A DNA stretch of 64,000 nucleotides from Halomonas ventosae (GCF_004361885.1 NZ_SNWH01000005.1:124001-188000); one strand, 5' to 3'; counted from the stretch's first letter, positions 50,740 through 61,900 are shown. Notes: a model not told the origin generated them from the letters alone. Translations and numbers: made by a program.

Positions 50740-51620
50740 AGCTTCTGATCACCGGCGGCACCGGCCAGGTAGGCTTCGAGCTGCGCCGCCAGCTGGTTAC
50801 CCTGGGCGAGATACTCGCCCCCACGCGCCCCGAGCTCGACCTGGCCGATGCCCAGGCCGTGGAGCGCTGGCTTGCCCGCCACCAGCCCGATCTGGTAGTG
50901 AACGCAGCCGCCTACACCGCCGTGGATGGCGCCGAGACCGACACCGCCCTTGCCACGCGGCTGAATGCCCAGCTGCCGGCACAGCTGGCGGATTACTGCC
51001 GCGCGCGCGACGCCTGGCTGGTTCACTACTCGTCGGATTACGTCTATTCGGGCAGCGGAAGCGCGCCCTGGAGGGAAACGGCTAAGCCCTCGCCAGTGAA
51101 TGCCTATGGCCGCACCAAGCTGGCAGGTGACCGAGCCATTGAGCAAAGCGGCTGCCGGCATCTGATCTTTCGCACCAGCTGGGTCTACAGCGCCCGGGGC
51201 CGCAACTTCATGAAGACGATGCTGCGCCTCGGCGCCGAGCGCAGTGTGCTCAAGGTGGTGGCAGACCAGCGGGGCGCCCCCACGCCCGCGCGCTTGATTG
51301 CGCTGGTGACCCAACAGATGCTGGCCCGGCGCCACTCGCTGGGCTCGGGCCTCTATCACCTGGCGCCCAGAGGCGAAACCAGCTGGCACGGCTTTGCCCA
51401 GGAGATATTCGCCCTGGCCGAGCAAGCCGGCCTGCCCCTTGCCATCACGCCGGCGGCCGTGGCGCCCATTGCCACGGCCGATTACCCCACCCCGGCACCA
51501 AGACCGTTGAATTCGCGGCTGGAACTGGACAAGCTAGAGCAGGCCCTGGCAACACGCCTGCCAAGCTGGCAGCGCCAGGCAGCACTGACACTCGAGGAGA
51601 TCGCCCCCCGCTCAGCGTAA
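50736..51620 (+). CDS. rmlD: dTDP-4-dehydrorhamnose reductase
   Basis: Last step of dTDP-L-rhamnose synthesis. A 294-residue reductase with the nucleotide loop [29 protein letters not shown], and the catalytic [21 protein letters not shown] (YxxxK). Start by ATGA overlap with rmlB. The gene order rmlB-D-A-C differs from the commonest rmlB-D-A-C/rmlBADC mixtures only in detail. Confidence 0.94.
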   Translation: MKLLITGGTGQVGFELRRQLVTLGEILAPTRPELDLADAQAVERWLARHQPDLVVNAAAYTAVDGAETDTALATRLNAQLPAQLADYCRARDAWLVHYSSDYVYSGSGSAPWRETAKPSPVNAYGRTKLAGDRAIEQSGCRHLIFRTSWVYSARGRNFMKTMLRLGAERSVLKVVADQRGAPTPARLIALVTQQMLARRHSLGSGLYHLAPRGETSWHGFAQEIFALAEQAGLPLAITPAAVAPIATADYPTPAPRPLNSRLELDKLEQALATRLPSWQRQAALTLEEIAPRSA

Positions 51621-51645
51621 GGGCGAGGGTACGCAAGGAGCCCCC

Positions 51646-52533
51646 ATGCAACGCAAAGGCATCATTCTGGCCGGCGGCAGCGGCACTCGCCTGCACCCCA
51701 TCACCCGCGGGGTATCCAAGCAGCTGCTGCCGATCTACGACAAGCCGATGATCTACTACCCGATCTCGGTGCTGATGCTGGCGGGTATCCGCGAGATACT
51801 GATCATCTCCACCCCGGAAGACCTGCCCCAGTACGAGCAGCTGCTGGGCAGCGGCGAGGATTTCGGCGTGCGCTTCGAGTATGCCGTTCAGCCCCGGCCG
51901 GAAGGCCTGGCCCAGGCCTTTATCATCGGCGAGTCGTTCATCGGCGCATCGCCGGTATGCCTGGTGCTGGGCGACAACATCTTCCATGGCCAGCACTTCT
52001 CCGAGCAGCTCAGGCGCGCGGCAGACCAGCCAGCAGGCGCCACGGTATTCGGCTACCTGGTGAAAGATCCCGAACGCTTCGGCGTGGTGGCATTCGATGC
52101 CGAGGGCCGGGCGGTCTCCATCGAGGAGAAGCCCGCCCGGCCCAAATCGCCCTATGCCGTAACCGGGCTCTACTTCTACGACAACGACGTGGTGGACATC
52201 GCCCGGCAGGTAACCCCCAGCGAGCGCGGCGAGCTCGAGATCACCAGCATCAACAACGCCTACCTCGAGCGTGGCGACCTGCGCGTCGAGCGCCTGGGGC
52301 GCGGCTTTGCCTGGCTGGATACCGGCACCCACGACAGCCTGCTCGAGGCCAGCCAGTACGTCCAGACCATCGAGCACCGCCAGGGCCTGAAGGTAGCCTG
52401 CCTCGAGGAGATCGCCTGGCAGCAAGGCTGGCTGAGCGATGCCGCCCTGCGTCATTCGGCAATGGCCCTGGCCAAGACCGGTTACGGCCAGTACCTGCTG
52501 GCCCGCCTGGATGCCGAGGAGGGCCGCCCATGA
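51646..52533 (+). CDS. rmlA: Glucose-1-phosphate thymidylyltransferase
   Basis: First step of dTDP-rhamnose synthesis: dTTP plus glucose 1-phosphate to dTDP-glucose. A 295-residue nucleotidyltransferase with [22 protein letters not shown]-type signature ([12 protein letters not shown]), the YDKPMIYYP block and [16 protein letters not shown] lies 5 bases before the ATG. Ends overlapping rmlC as ATGA. Confidence 0.96.
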   Translation: MQRKGIILAGGSGTRLHPITRGVSKQLLPIYDKPMIYYPISVLMLAGIREILIISTPEDLPQYEQLLGSGEDFGVRFEYAVQPRPEGLAQAFIIGESFIGASPVCLVLGDNIFHGQHFSEQLRRAADQPAGATVFGYLVKDPERFGVVAFDAEGRAVSIEEKPARPKSPYAVTGLYFYDNDVVDIARQVTPSERGELEITSINNAYLERGDLRVERLGRGFAWLDTGTHDSLLEASQYVQTIEHRQGLKVACLEEIAWQQGWLSDAALRHSAMALAKTGYGQYLLARLDAEEGRP

Positions 52534-53078
52534 ACGTGGAAGAGACCTCCCTGCCCGGCGTGCTGATCCTGACCCCCAAGGTGTTCGGCGATGCCCGGGG
52601 CTTTTTCATGGAGAGCTTCAACCAGCAGGCCTTCGAGACGGCCACGGGCTGTCGGCGACACTTCGTGCAGGACAACCACTCGCGTTCGCGCCAGGGGGTG
52701 CTGCGCGGGATTCACTACCAGCTGGAAAGGCCCCAGGGCAAGCTGGTGCGGGTGGCAAGCGGCAGCGTCTGGGACCTGGCGGTGGACCTGCGCCGCCATT
52801 CGCCGCACTTCGGCCAGTGGACGGGCGTCGAGCTCACCGCCGACAACCACCGCCAGCTGTGGGTGCCGGAAGGCTTCGGCCACGCCTTCGTGGTGCTCTC
52901 AACCACCGCGGACTTCCTCTACAAGACCACCGACTACTACCATCCCCAGTCCGAGCGCTGCATCCGCTACGACGACCCGGCGCTCGGCATCCACTGGCCC
53001 GAGCCGCCCGTGCCGCTGGCGCTCTCGGACAAGGACAGCGCCGGCGCCTTGCTCGCCGAGGCCGAGCTGTTCGATTGA
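52530..53078 (+). CDS. rmlC: dTDP-4-dehydrorhamnose 3,5-epimerase
   Basis: Third step of dTDP-rhamnose synthesis. A 182-residue cupin-fold epimerase with the catalytic histidine in [17 protein letters not shown] and the conserved tyrosine region [11 protein letters not shown]. Its stop falls in the first copy of a 16-bp tandem repeat. Normal length, so the repeat does not alter the product. Confidence 0.95.
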   Translation: MNVEETSLPGVLILTPKVFGDARGFFMESFNQQAFETATGCRRHFVQDNHSRSRQGVLRGIHYQLERPQGKLVRVASGSVWDLAVDLRRHSPHFGQWTGVELTADNHRQLWVPEGFGHAFVVLSTTADFLYKTTDYYHPQSERCIRYDDPALGIHWPEPPVPLALSDKDSAGALLAEAELFD

Positions 53079-53127
53079 CGAGCTGTTCGATTGACGAGCT
53101 GTTCGATTGACGAGCTGTTCGAGTGAA
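53064..53127. repeat. 16-bp tandem repeat over the rmlC stop codon
   Basis: GAGCTGTTCGATTGAC is repeated at 53064, 53080 and 53096, with a fourth partial, diverged copy at 53112. The first copy encodes the rmlC C-terminus and stop; the others lie just downstream. Confidence 0.92.
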
Positions 53128-53167
53128 CTGATGCGGGAGCTGGTCGGATGCGCGGCGTTCACCCTAC

Positions 53168-54550
53168 ATGAGCACACTGAAGTCAACCCAGGGCAGCGAC
53201 TGGCTGCGCCGCGCCATGCGCTGCTTCGATGCCGTGATCGCCATGGTGATCGCCGTGATCACCCTGTGGCTGCTTCCCCATGTTCAGATGGCCGGGCGTG
53301 CCGATTACGCCCTACTGATCCTGGCCGGCAGCCTCATGCTGCCCGCCCTGGGCGAGCTGATGGGGCTCTACCTGCCCTGGCGCGGGCGCAGCCTCTACTC
53401 CATGCTGGGCACCTACATGCTCAGCTGGGCCGCCACCCTGGTTCTGCTCAGCCTGCTGCTGGTGGCCACCCAGAGCACCGAGAACTTCTCCCGCCTGTGG
53501 ATGGGCCTTTCGTCCCTGGCGGTGCTTGTGTCGGGCTCCGTGCTGCGTGCCGGCCTCTACGGCTACCTGCGCCATCTGCGCGCCCAGGGGCGCAACCTCA
53601 AGCGGGCGCTGCTGGTGGGGCGCCGGGAAAACGTCGAGCGCCTGGAAAGGCACCTTATCGAGATGCCCTACATCGGCTATGCCAGGGCCCATGCCTATCT
53701 GGACGACGACAGCCCAGGCTTCATGGCCGGCATCGAAGCCCTTGCCAACCAGAGCGCCTTTACGCGTGACTTCGACGAAATCTGGCTCGGCTACCCGCTA
53801 TCCGATGGCGAGAAGGTGCGCTGCCTGGCCACGGCCCTGATCGGCATTCCCGTGAACGTGCGCTACTTCCCCGACCTGTCGGATATCCGCCTGCTCAATC
53901 ACCGCCCCGCCCAGGTGGCCGGGCTCTACTCGCTCGAACTCAACTACAGCCCGCTGGACAGCAGCCCCCTGCGGCTGCTCAAGTCGCTGGAAGACCGCCT
54001 GCTCGGCCTGGGGCTCTTTCTCGTCTTTCTGCCGGTGATGCTTGGCGTCGCCGCCGCGATCAAGTGCCGGATGGGCGGGCCGGTGCTGTTCAAGCAACAG
54101 CGCCACGGCCTCGACGGCAAGCGCTTTCGCATCTACAAGTTTCGCACCATGAGCCTTCACCACGCCCAGCACACCCAGCAGGCCAGCTACGGCGACCCGC
54201 GCATCACCCCGCTGGGCGCCTTTTTGCGCCGCACCAGCCTCGACGAGCTGCCCCAGCTCTACAACGTGCTCCAGGGGCGCATGTCGCTGGTTGGCCCGCG
54301 CCCCCACGCCATGGACCACAACGAATACTACAAGGACGTGATCGAAGACTACATGCAGCGCCACCGCGTCAAGCCCGGCATGACCGGCTGGGCCCAGGTC
54401 AATGGCTGGCGCGGGCACACCGAAAGCCTCGACGACATGAAAAAGCGCGTCGAATACGACCTCTACTACATCGACAACTGGTCGCTCGGCTTCGATCTCA
54501 AGATCCTTGTCATGACCCTCACCCGCGGCTTCATCAACCGCAAGCCCTGA
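53168..54550 (+). CDS. Polyprenyl-phosphate glycosylphosphotransferase (WcaJ/WbaP-like)
   Basis: A 460-residue membrane enzyme that transfers a sugar 1-phosphate to undecaprenyl phosphate, starting O-antigen or exopolysaccharide assembly. Four N-terminal transmembrane segments, a CoA-binding-like middle domain, and a C-terminal catalytic domain with KFRTMSLHHAQ, RRTSLDELPQLYNVLQGRMSLVGPRP and KPGMTGWAQVNGWRG. Closest to undecaprenyl-phosphate glucose phosphotransferases, but sugar specificity is not certain. It is the only initiating enzyme in the locus. Confidence 0.93.
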   Translation: MSTLKSTQGSDWLRRAMRCFDAVIAMVIAVITLWLLPHVQMAGRADYALLILAGSLMLPALGELMGLYLPWRGRSLYSMLGTYMLSWAATLVLLSLLLVATQSTENFSRLWMGLSSLAVLVSGSVLRAGLYGYLRHLRAQGRNLKRALLVGRRENVERLERHLIEMPYIGYARAHAYLDDDSPGFMAGIEALANQSAFTRDFDEIWLGYPLSDGEKVRCLATALIGIPVNVRYFPDLSDIRLLNHRPAQVAGLYSLELNYSPLDSSPLRLLKSLEDRLLGLGLFLVFLPVMLGVAAAIKCRMGGPVLFKQQRHGLDGKRFRIYKFRTMSLHHAQHTQQASYGDPRITPLGAFLRRTSLDELPQLYNVLQGRMSLVGPRPHAMDHNEYYKDVIEDYMQRHRVKPGMTGWAQVNGWRGHTESLDDMKKRVEYDLYYIDNWSLGFDLKILVMTLTRGFINRKP

Positions 54551-54571
54551 AGCGGCTGCCGCCGCCAAGCC

Positions 54572-55477
54572 CTATCGCCAATAGTGGCGATGCAGGCAAA
54601 GCCAGCGCTTGAGCGACAGGGGCAGCCGGCCCTCCAGCTTCCCCAGCCGGTAGCCCGCGTATTTCAGCAGGGTGCGCAGCGCCGCCTCCGGCAGCCGCCA
54701 GGGAGCATGGCGCAGCAGGTAGCCCGCTTCCGAGCGCACGAAGCGCCCCCCTTCGCCCTCCGCCCGCCCCAGCCACGCCAGCAGCCAGGCCTCCCGGCTA
54801 TGCAGCACGCCGATATCGAAGTAGCGCCGGAACTCCTCGGTCAGCGAATAGTTGTGCGAGTGGTAAACCCGCGCCTCGGCGCAGTACGCCAGCCGCCAGC
54901 CCGCGGCCAGCAGGCGCGCCCCGGCCAGCATGTCCTCGGCGAGAATCACATCATCGGCAAAGCCGCCGACCGCCAGCAGTGCCTCGCGGCGATAGGCCGC
55001 AAAGGAGTTGGAGAGAAACGCCGTCTTGATGCCCAGGCGCGGGATGTCGTCTTTATCCACCGAGCGAGAGCGGGCAGGGTAGTTGAACAGCCGCGCATGG
55101 GCGGCGAGAGGTGTGGCATCGGCGTGGGGCAGCTGCCGGCCATAGGCCGCGCCGATCGTCGGGTCCGCGAAGGCTGCCGCCAGGCGCTTCAAGGCCCCTT
55201 GATCGGCCACCACGGCGTCCTGGGTCAAAAACACCACCACCTCGCAGTCATCGAGCCGCTCGAGCGCTAGGTTGCGCGTTGCGCCGTGGTTGAACGCCTG
55301 CCGCTCGATGACCACCACCTCACAGCCGGCGTGCCTGGCCCGTTGCGCGGTCGCGTCGTCCGAGGACGAATCGATGACCAGTACCCGCGCCCCGCAAGCG
55401 GCCGGCAGGGTGCTTGCCAGCCAGTCACGCCACGCCGAGCCGGCATTCAGGGTGGGTACGCAGATGGCCATCTTCAT
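54572..55477 (-). CDS. Family 2 glycosyltransferase, rhamnosyltransferase-like
   Basis: A 301-residue GT-A-fold enzyme with CVPTLNAG at the N-terminus, VIDSSSDDATAQRA (nucleotide-sugar binding region), VVFLTQDAV as a divalent-metal-type segment and DVILAEDMLAG. Resembles RfbF-type rhamnosyltransferases, fitting the rml genes upstream. Start at ATG 55477 has AGGAGAA; an extension to 55531 is unlikely. It is the only gene of the polysaccharide block on the reverse strand, convergent with the sugar-phosphate transferase. Confidence 0.87.
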   Translation of the reverse strand: MKMAICVPTLNAGSAWRDWLASTLPAACGARVLVIDSSSDDATAQRARHAGCEVVVIERQAFNHGATRNLALERLDDCEVVVFLTQDAVVADQGALKRLAAAFADPTIGAAYGRQLPHADATPLAAHARLFNYPARSRSVDKDDIPRLGIKTAFLSNSFAAYRREALLAVGGFADDVILAEDMLAGARLLAAGWRLAYCAEARVYHSHNYSLTEEFRRYFDIGVLHSREAWLLAWLGRAEGEGGRFVRSEAGYLLRHAPWRLPEAALRTLLKYAGYRLGKLEGRLPLSLKRWLCLHRHYWR

Positions 55478-55554
55478 GAGATTTCTCCTGGACTTCCTTG
55501 ACCCGCCCGCGGTGTTATCCTCTAGGTTCATGCTACACGAGACCCGCTCTTTCC

Positions 55555-56511
55555 ATGGCGCAACTCAGCCCTTCGTTGGCCTCTGCTCCCCCTGCCCACT
55601 GGCATGTTGCCATTCTGCTCTGTACCTATCAGGGCGAAGCCTACCTGGCTGAGCAGCTCGACTCCATCGCCGCACAGACCCACCCGCACTGGACCCTGTG
55701 GGTATCCGACGATGGCTCCAGCGATGGCACCACGAGGATACTCGAACACTACCAGCGCCGCTGGGGCCGGCAGCGCCTACGCCTGCGGCTCGGGCCGCAG
55801 CGAGGCTTTGCGGCCAATTTCAACAGCCTGCTGGCGGATGCCGACATCCAGGCCGATGCTTTTGCCCTGGCCGACCAGGACGATATCTGGCACGCCGACA
55901 AGCTGGCGCGGGCGGTGGCCTGGCTGGCTACCGCGGCGGCTGAGGCCCCCTCGCTTTATGCAGCGAGGACGCGCCTGGTCGATGCCAAGGGTTTCCCCAT
56001 CGGGCTTTCACCGCCCTGCCGCGCGCCCGGGTTTGCCAATGCGCTGGTGCAGAACATCGCCAGCGGCAACACCATGGTGCTCAATGCAGCTGCGCGCCGG
56101 CGGCTCGTCGAGGCCGGCCTGCCCGAGGTCGGCCTGCACGACTGGTGGTGCTACCTGTGGATCAGCGGCATCGGCGGCCTCGTGTACTTCGACCCCGACC
56201 CCTGCCTCGACTACCGACAGCATGGCGGCAACCAGATTGGCATGCGCGCCGGCTGGAGCAGCATCTGGCCGCGTGTGAAGCGGCTGTGGCAAGGGCAGCA
56301 CCGCCAGCACCTCGATTCCCAGCTGAACGCGCTGCAAGCTCGCCAGGCCTGGCTGACGCCATCCCACCGCCAACAGCTGCAGTGCTTCCAGGCGGCGCGT
56401 CGGCAGCGCGCCCTGGCCAGGCTGTACGGATTCTGGCGGGCGGGCGTCTATCGGCAATCGCGGCTGGGCCAGTGGGCCCTGTACGTGGCCGCAATTCTCA
56501 ATAAGTCGTGA
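55555..56511 (+). CDS. Family 2 glycosyltransferase
   Basis: A 318-residue GT2 enzyme with AILLCTYQGEAYLAEQLDSI at the N-terminus, VSDDGSSDGT, and ALADQDDIWH as the metal/acceptor motif, then HDWWCYLW. Similar to rhamnosyl- and other O-antigen transferases. Start is uncertain: ATG 55555 lacks a clear ribosome site and TTG 55498 is in frame, but homology begins at about residue 18. Donor sugar unknown. Confidence 0.87.
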   Translation: MAQLSPSLASAPPAHWHVAILLCTYQGEAYLAEQLDSIAAQTHPHWTLWVSDDGSSDGTTRILEHYQRRWGRQRLRLRLGPQRGFAANFNSLLADADIQADAFALADQDDIWHADKLARAVAWLATAAAEAPSLYAARTRLVDAKGFPIGLSPPCRAPGFANALVQNIASGNTMVLNAAARRRLVEAGLPEVGLHDWWCYLWISGIGGLVYFDPDPCLDYRQHGGNQIGMRAGWSSIWPRVKRLWQGQHRQHLDSQLNALQARQAWLTPSHRQQLQCFQAARRQRALARLYGFWRAGVYRQSRLGQWALYVAAILNKS

Positions 56512-56648
56512 CTGCTGTAGACTATGGCCCGCTGCGCGAGGAGCTACTGCTGACGCGCCTGCCTGCGCCAGCCCCGGCACACCGGCGAGCCGCCACTTCC
56601 GGGCGCTGTGGCCAGGGCCGCAGTGGGCGCCCCAACCTCAAGGAACCC

Positions 56649-57479
56649 ATGAATCCGCACACTCCACACAGCATTGCGCCGCCCGCCATGCTGGATCACC
56701 TCTGGTGCCATCGCGACCTTGTGGTGCGCATGGTCAAGCGTGACGTGGCCGGCCGCTACAAGGGCTCGATGCTTGGCCTGGCCTGGTCCTTCTTCAACCC
56801 GCTGATCATGCTGGCCGTCTACACCTTCGTATTCACCGTGGTGTTCAACGCCCGCTGGGGGCTGGAAGCCGAAGGCGGGCGGGCCGGTTTTGCCCTGCAG
56901 CTGTTTGCCGGCATGGTCGTGCATGGCATTTTTGCCGAGGTGCTCACCCGCAGCCCCTCGCTGATCCTGGGCAACGTCAACTACGTCAAGAAGGTGGTCT
57001 TTCCCCTGGCCATCCTGCCGCTGGTAACGCTCGGTTCGGCACTGTTCCATGCCGCCGTCAGCCTGGCGGTGCTGCTGCTGGCCCAACTGCTGCTCTCGGC
57101 GACCCTGCCGCTCACGTTCTGGCTGGCGCCGGTGGTGCTGCTGCCGCTGGTCGTGCTGGCGGCAGGTATCAGCTGGCTGCTCGCCTCCCTGGGGGTCTAC
57201 CTGCGCGATATCGGCCAGACAATGGGGCTTCTTGCTACCGTCCTGCTGTTCCTCTCCCCCATCTTCTATCCGCTCGAGGCGCTGCCAGAACGCTTCCACC
57301 CCTTCATTCTGCTCAATCCGCTGACCTTCATCATCGAGCAGCTGCGCCTGGTGGTTATCGCCGGGCAGTTGCCCGACTGGCTGGGTCTACTGCACTACCT
57401 GGCGCTGGCAGTGCTGGTGGCGTGGCTGGGTTATGGCTGGTTCCAAAAGACGCGCAAGGGGTTCGCCGATGTGCTCTGA
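56649..57479 (+). CDS. wzm: O-antigen ABC exporter permease (Wzm-like)
   Basis: A 276-residue ABC-2-type permease with six hydrophobic segments and the family-typical LVVRMVKRDVAGRYKGSMLGLAW N-terminus (short form LVVRMVKRDV). It forms with Wzt the channel that moves undecaprenyl-linked polysaccharide across the inner membrane. AAGGAA precedes ATG 56649; the longer frame from 56508 lacks support. The stop lies 11 bases inside wzt. Confidence 0.92.
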   Translation: MNPHTPHSIAPPAMLDHLWCHRDLVVRMVKRDVAGRYKGSMLGLAWSFFNPLIMLAVYTFVFTVVFNARWGLEAEGGRAGFALQLFAGMVVHGIFAEVLTRSPSLILGNVNYVKKVVFPLAILPLVTLGSALFHAAVSLAVLLLAQLLLSATLPLTFWLAPVVLLPLVVLAAGISWLLASLGVYLRDIGQTMGLLATVLLFLSPIFYPLEALPERFHPFILLNPLTFIIEQLRLVVIAGQLPDWLGLLHYLALAVLVAWLGYGWFQKTRKGFADVL

Positions 57480-58935
57480 TGCCGTATCCATGGCAGCTCG
57501 GGCCGATTCCGCCCAGCCCGAGCCGTCGGCCGCCGTTGCGCCGGAAACCGTGATCCGGCTGGTCGATGTCGCCAAATACTACCAGGTCTACGCCCAGCCC
57601 CGTGACCGTCTCAAGCAGTTCGTCATGCCTCGTGTGCATCGCCTGCTGGGCAAGGCGGCGCGCCACTATGGCCGGGAGTTCCGTGCGCTCGACGGGATCA
57701 GCTTTGAGGTGGCCAGAGGCGAGACGGTTGGCATCATCGGCCGTAACGGCTCGGGCAAATCGACCCTGCTGCAGATGATCTGCGGAACGCTCACGCCCAC
57801 CCATGGCGAGATTTACACCCAGGGGCGTGTTGCCGCGCTGCTGGAGCTCGGCGCCGGGTTCGACCCCGAGTTCACCGGGCGCGAAAACGTCTATATGAAC
57901 GCCTCGGTACTGGGCTTGAGCAAGGCGGAAATCGATGCTCGCCTGGCCGATATTCTGGCCTTCGCCGATATCGGCGAGTTCATCGACCAGCCCGTGAAGA
58001 CCTACTCCAGCGGCATGTATGTTCGGCTCGCTTTCGCCGTGATCGCCCACGTCGATGCCGACATCCTGGTGATCGACGAGGCCCTGGCCGTGGGGGATGC
58101 GTTCTTCGTGCAGAAGTGCATGCGCTTTTTGCGCCGCTTCATGCAGCACGGCACCGTGCTGTTCGTCAGCCACGACACCTCCGCCGTGCTCAACCTCTGC
58201 CAGCGGGCCATCTGGCTGGAAGGCGGGCAGGTCGTCGCAGAGGGCTCGCCCAAGAAAGTCGCCAGCGCCTACCTCAAGGCCTTCTTTGAAGGGCAACAGG
58301 GCGCCAGCGCCGACGTCGCCAGCGGCGACGCCGGCGACGCCGAGCAGAGCAGCCACTGCCCCGCACAAGCTCCGGTGATCCACCGCCTGACGCGTGACAT
58401 GCGCCAGGACCTGCTCAACGCCAGCGCCTACCGCAACGACCTGGAAATCTTCCAGTTCGACCCCGCCGCGGAAGGCTTCGGCAAGGGCGGCGCGCTGATC
58501 GAGGAGGTCAGCCTGCGCGACGCCGACGACCGAACGCTCACCTGGGTGGTCGGTGGCGAGGAGGTGACCCTCAGCATTCGTGCCCGGGTACACAGCGAGC
58601 AGCCGCTGATGCAGCCGATCCTGGGCTTTTACGTCAAGGATCGCCTGGGGCAGACGCTATTTGGCGACAACACCTTCCTGAGCTACCAGGACAGCCCCGT
58701 CACCACGCTACCCGGCGGAGTGCTGGAGGCGCGTTTCAGCTTTCGCATGCCCATCCTGCCCCAGGGTGACTACTCCATCAGCGCCGCCATCGCCGATGGC
58801 ACCCAGCACGACCACATTCAGCACCACTGGCTGCACGATGCGCTGTTCTTCAAATCCCACGCCAGCAGCCAGAGCCACGGCCTCGTCGGTATTCCCATGC
58901 ATCAGATCAGCCTTCAGGTAAAGCCTTCATCATGA
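57469..58935 (+). CDS. wzt: O-antigen ABC exporter ATPase with C-terminal glycan-binding domain (Wzt-like)
   Basis: A 488-residue ATPase: Walker A GRNGSGKST (about residues 92-100), LLELGAGFDPEFTGRENVY, the atypical signature YSSGMYVRLAFA and Walker B ILVIDEALAVGD. Residues from about 310 to 480 form an extra domain like the carbohydrate-binding tail of E. coli O9a Wzt, which recognises the chain's terminal modification before export. Because the next gene starts with a methyltransferase domain, a methylated chain end is a plausible export signal. ATG 57469 has AAGGGG upstream; its stop overlaps the next start (ATGA). Confidence 0.92.
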   Translation: MCSDAVSMAARADSAQPEPSAAVAPETVIRLVDVAKYYQVYAQPRDRLKQFVMPRVHRLLGKAARHYGREFRALDGISFEVARGETVGIIGRNGSGKSTLLQMICGTLTPTHGEIYTQGRVAALLELGAGFDPEFTGRENVYMNASVLGLSKAEIDARLADILAFADIGEFIDQPVKTYSSGMYVRLAFAVIAHVDADILVIDEALAVGDAFFVQKCMRFLRRFMQHGTVLFVSHDTSAVLNLCQRAIWLEGGQVVAEGSPKKVASAYLKAFFEGQQGASADVASGDAGDAEQSSHCPAQAPVIHRLTRDMRQDLLNASAYRNDLEIFQFDPAAEGFGKGGALIEEVSLRDADDRTLTWVVGGEEVTLSIRARVHSEQPLMQPILGFYVKDRLGQTLFGDNTFLSYQDSPVTTLPGGVLEARFSFRMPILPQGDYSISAAIADGTQHDHIQHHWLHDALFFKSHASSQSHGLVGIPMHQISLQVKPSS

Positions 58936-61900
58936 ACGAGCCAACTCGAACCGAGCTCCCGAAAACGGGGGAGCGCTTCCTGCCCCAGTTCGAGGGCGAT
59001 ATCGTTGCCGAGCACTACCATCGCTACCTGTTCGCCCGGCGCTACGTGGCCGACAGGCGAGTCCTCGATATTGCCTGCGGCGAAGGCTACGGCAGCCACC
59101 TGCTGGCCGGCGTGGCGCAACACGTCATTGGCGTGGATATCGCCGCCGATGCCGTCGCCCACGCCACCCAGCACTACGCCCGCGACAACCTCGAGTATCG
59201 CCAGGGCGACTGCGCCGCCATTCCGCTGCCCGACGCCAGCGTCGACGTGGTCGTGAGTTTCGAGACCATCGAGCACCACGACCGGCACGCCGCCATGCTC
59301 AGCGAGATCAAGCGCGTGCTGCGCCCGCATGGCCTTTTGATCATTTCCAGCCCCGACAAGCGCGAATACAGCGACGTGCCCGGCTACGCCAACCCCTACC
59401 ACGTCAAGGAGCTCTATCGTGACGAGTTCGAGGCGCTGTTGGCACGCCACTTTGCGCGCCATGCGGTGGTCGGCCAGCGGGTGGTATACGCCTCGGCCAT
59501 CATCGACAGCGCTGCGCCCGAGCTGACCACCTACGACGCCAACGACCCGGAAGGCCGCTCCGGGCTGCCGCACCCCCTCTACCTGCTGGCCCTGGCCAGC
59601 GACGGCGAGCTGCCGGCAGGCTCCAGCAGCCTCTACCTGCATGGCGTCGAAAAGAGCGATGCGGCGCTTGAGCGCGAGGCCACCATCCAGGCCCGGGAGA
59701 TGGAGCTTGAGCAGCGTGGCGCCGCCGTGGCCGAGCGCGATGCATCGATCGCCATGCTCGAACAGCAGCTCAAGGCGCGCGTGCACGCGCATGCCATCCT
59801 GGCCAGCCATGCCCATGCGCCCACCTGGCTGTTCAAGCAGTTGCTCAGGCGTCTCAAGCGCCGCCTGGCCGAGTGGCGCGCTGGCCCCAGCGCCCGCTAC
59901 CGGATCGCCGCCAGCGGCTTGTTCGACCCGGCCTGGTACCTCAGCCACAATCCCGACGTGCAGAGCCGCCGGCTCGACCCCCTCGATCATTTTCTGCACC
60001 GCGGTGGCTTCGAGGGCCGCGACCCTTCGCCGCATTTCAATACCCTCGACTGGCTGTGCCAGCATCCCTGGCTGATCGAACAGCACCAGCATCCCCTGCT
60101 CCACTATCTCGACCACCAGCCTGCGAAAGCCGCCGAGGGGGCGTCGGACCAGAGCCGGGCGCCGGCGGCAGAAGGGGCGCTGTTCGAGCAGCTCTTCCAG
60201 GATGCGACCCAGGTAGCTCCGACCTATGTACCGCTGGACGACGCAAGCCTGCCCGAGCCACCGCAGATACGTGCCATCGCCTTCTACCTGCCCCAGTTCC
60301 ATCCCATCCCCGAAAACGACCGCTGGTGGGGCAAGGGCTTCACCGAGTGGACCAATGTCAGCAAGGCCGTGCCGCAGTTCATCGGCCACTACCAGCCCCG
60401 CCAGCCGGGCGAGCTGGGCTTCTACGACCTGCGCCTGCCCCAGGTGCAGGAGCGCCAGGTCGAGCTGGCACGCCAGCATGGGCTTGCCGCCTTCTGCTTC
60501 CACTACTACTGGTTCAGTGGCCGCAAGCGCCTGCTGGAGGCGCCCATTGACCAGTATGTGGCCAACCCCAACATCGATTTCCCCTTCTGCCTCTGCTGGG
60601 CCAACGAGAACTGGACGCGGCGCTGGGATGGTCAGGAAAACGACGTGCTCATCGAGCAGAAACATCAGCCCCAGGACGACCTCGAGTTCATCGAGGACGT
60701 TGCACCGCTGCTAGCCGACCCGCGCTACCTGCGCGTGGATGGCAAGCCGCTGCTGATCGTCTACCGGGTGGATATCCTGCCGGATGCACGCAAGACCGCC
60801 GAGACCTGGCGCCGCTACTGCCGCGAGCAGGGCATCGGCGAGCTGCACCTGGTAGCGGCGCAAAGCTTCGGCATCGGCGACCCGCGCCCCTACGGATTCG
60901 ATGCCGCCGTCGAGTTTCCGCCACACGACACCCACGCGCGGCGCATCGAAGAGCGCCTGGAGTTCATCAACCCCGATCATCAGGGGCAGGTGTACGACTA
61001 TTGCAGCCTGGTCGAGACCCAACTGGCCAAGCCCCCGGTCGACTACCTGCGCTACCGCACCGTTTTTCCCTCCTGGGATAACGAGGCGCGCAAGCCCGGA
61101 CGCGGCTTTATCTTCGCCGCTGCCACGCCGGGGCGCTACCAGCAGTGGCTGGCCGGTGCCTGCCGCGAAGCCAACGCCTTGCCGGAAGCGCAGCGGCTGG
61201 TCTTCATCAACGCCTGGAACGAATGGGCGGAAGGCGCCTATCTGGAGCCGGACCGCCGCTACGGCTACGCCTACCTGGCCGCCACGCGTAACGTCATGCA
61301 GCGCTATTGCGCGAGCGCCCTGCCGGCCCTGCCGGCACCGGGCTTTCCTGTTCCCCCCGAGCTGCACAACCTTAAGGCCCGGCACGCCACGGCCGTGGTG
61401 CTGCATCTCTACTACACCGAGCTGTGGGATGAGGTCACCGGCTACCTGGCCAACCTGGAGGATGCGTTCGACCTTTACGTCACCCTGCCGCCGGATGTCG
61501 AGACGCCCATCCGCGATACCATCCTCGCCTGGAAGCCGGATGCGCACCTGATACCCCTGCCCAACCATGGCCGTGACATCCTGCCTTTCCTGCGGGTCAT
61601 GAACGCCATCGCACCGTTGGGCTATCAGCAGGTTTGCAAGGTACACGCCAAGCGCTCCGTCCACCGTGGCGATGGCGACCGCTGGCGGCAGGCATTCTTC
61701 GGCCAGCTGCTCGGGTCGCGCCGGCAGGTGGCGGCCATTCTCGATGCCTTCGCTCGGCACCCCGAGCTGGGCATGGTCGGGCCGCATGGGCACTGGCTGG
61801 AATACCGCCTCTACTGGGGCGACCACCGGGGTGGCCCCGAAGGCATCCGCCGGCTGCTGGATACGTTGGGCGTGTCGCTGGCCCTGGAGGAGGTCCGCTT

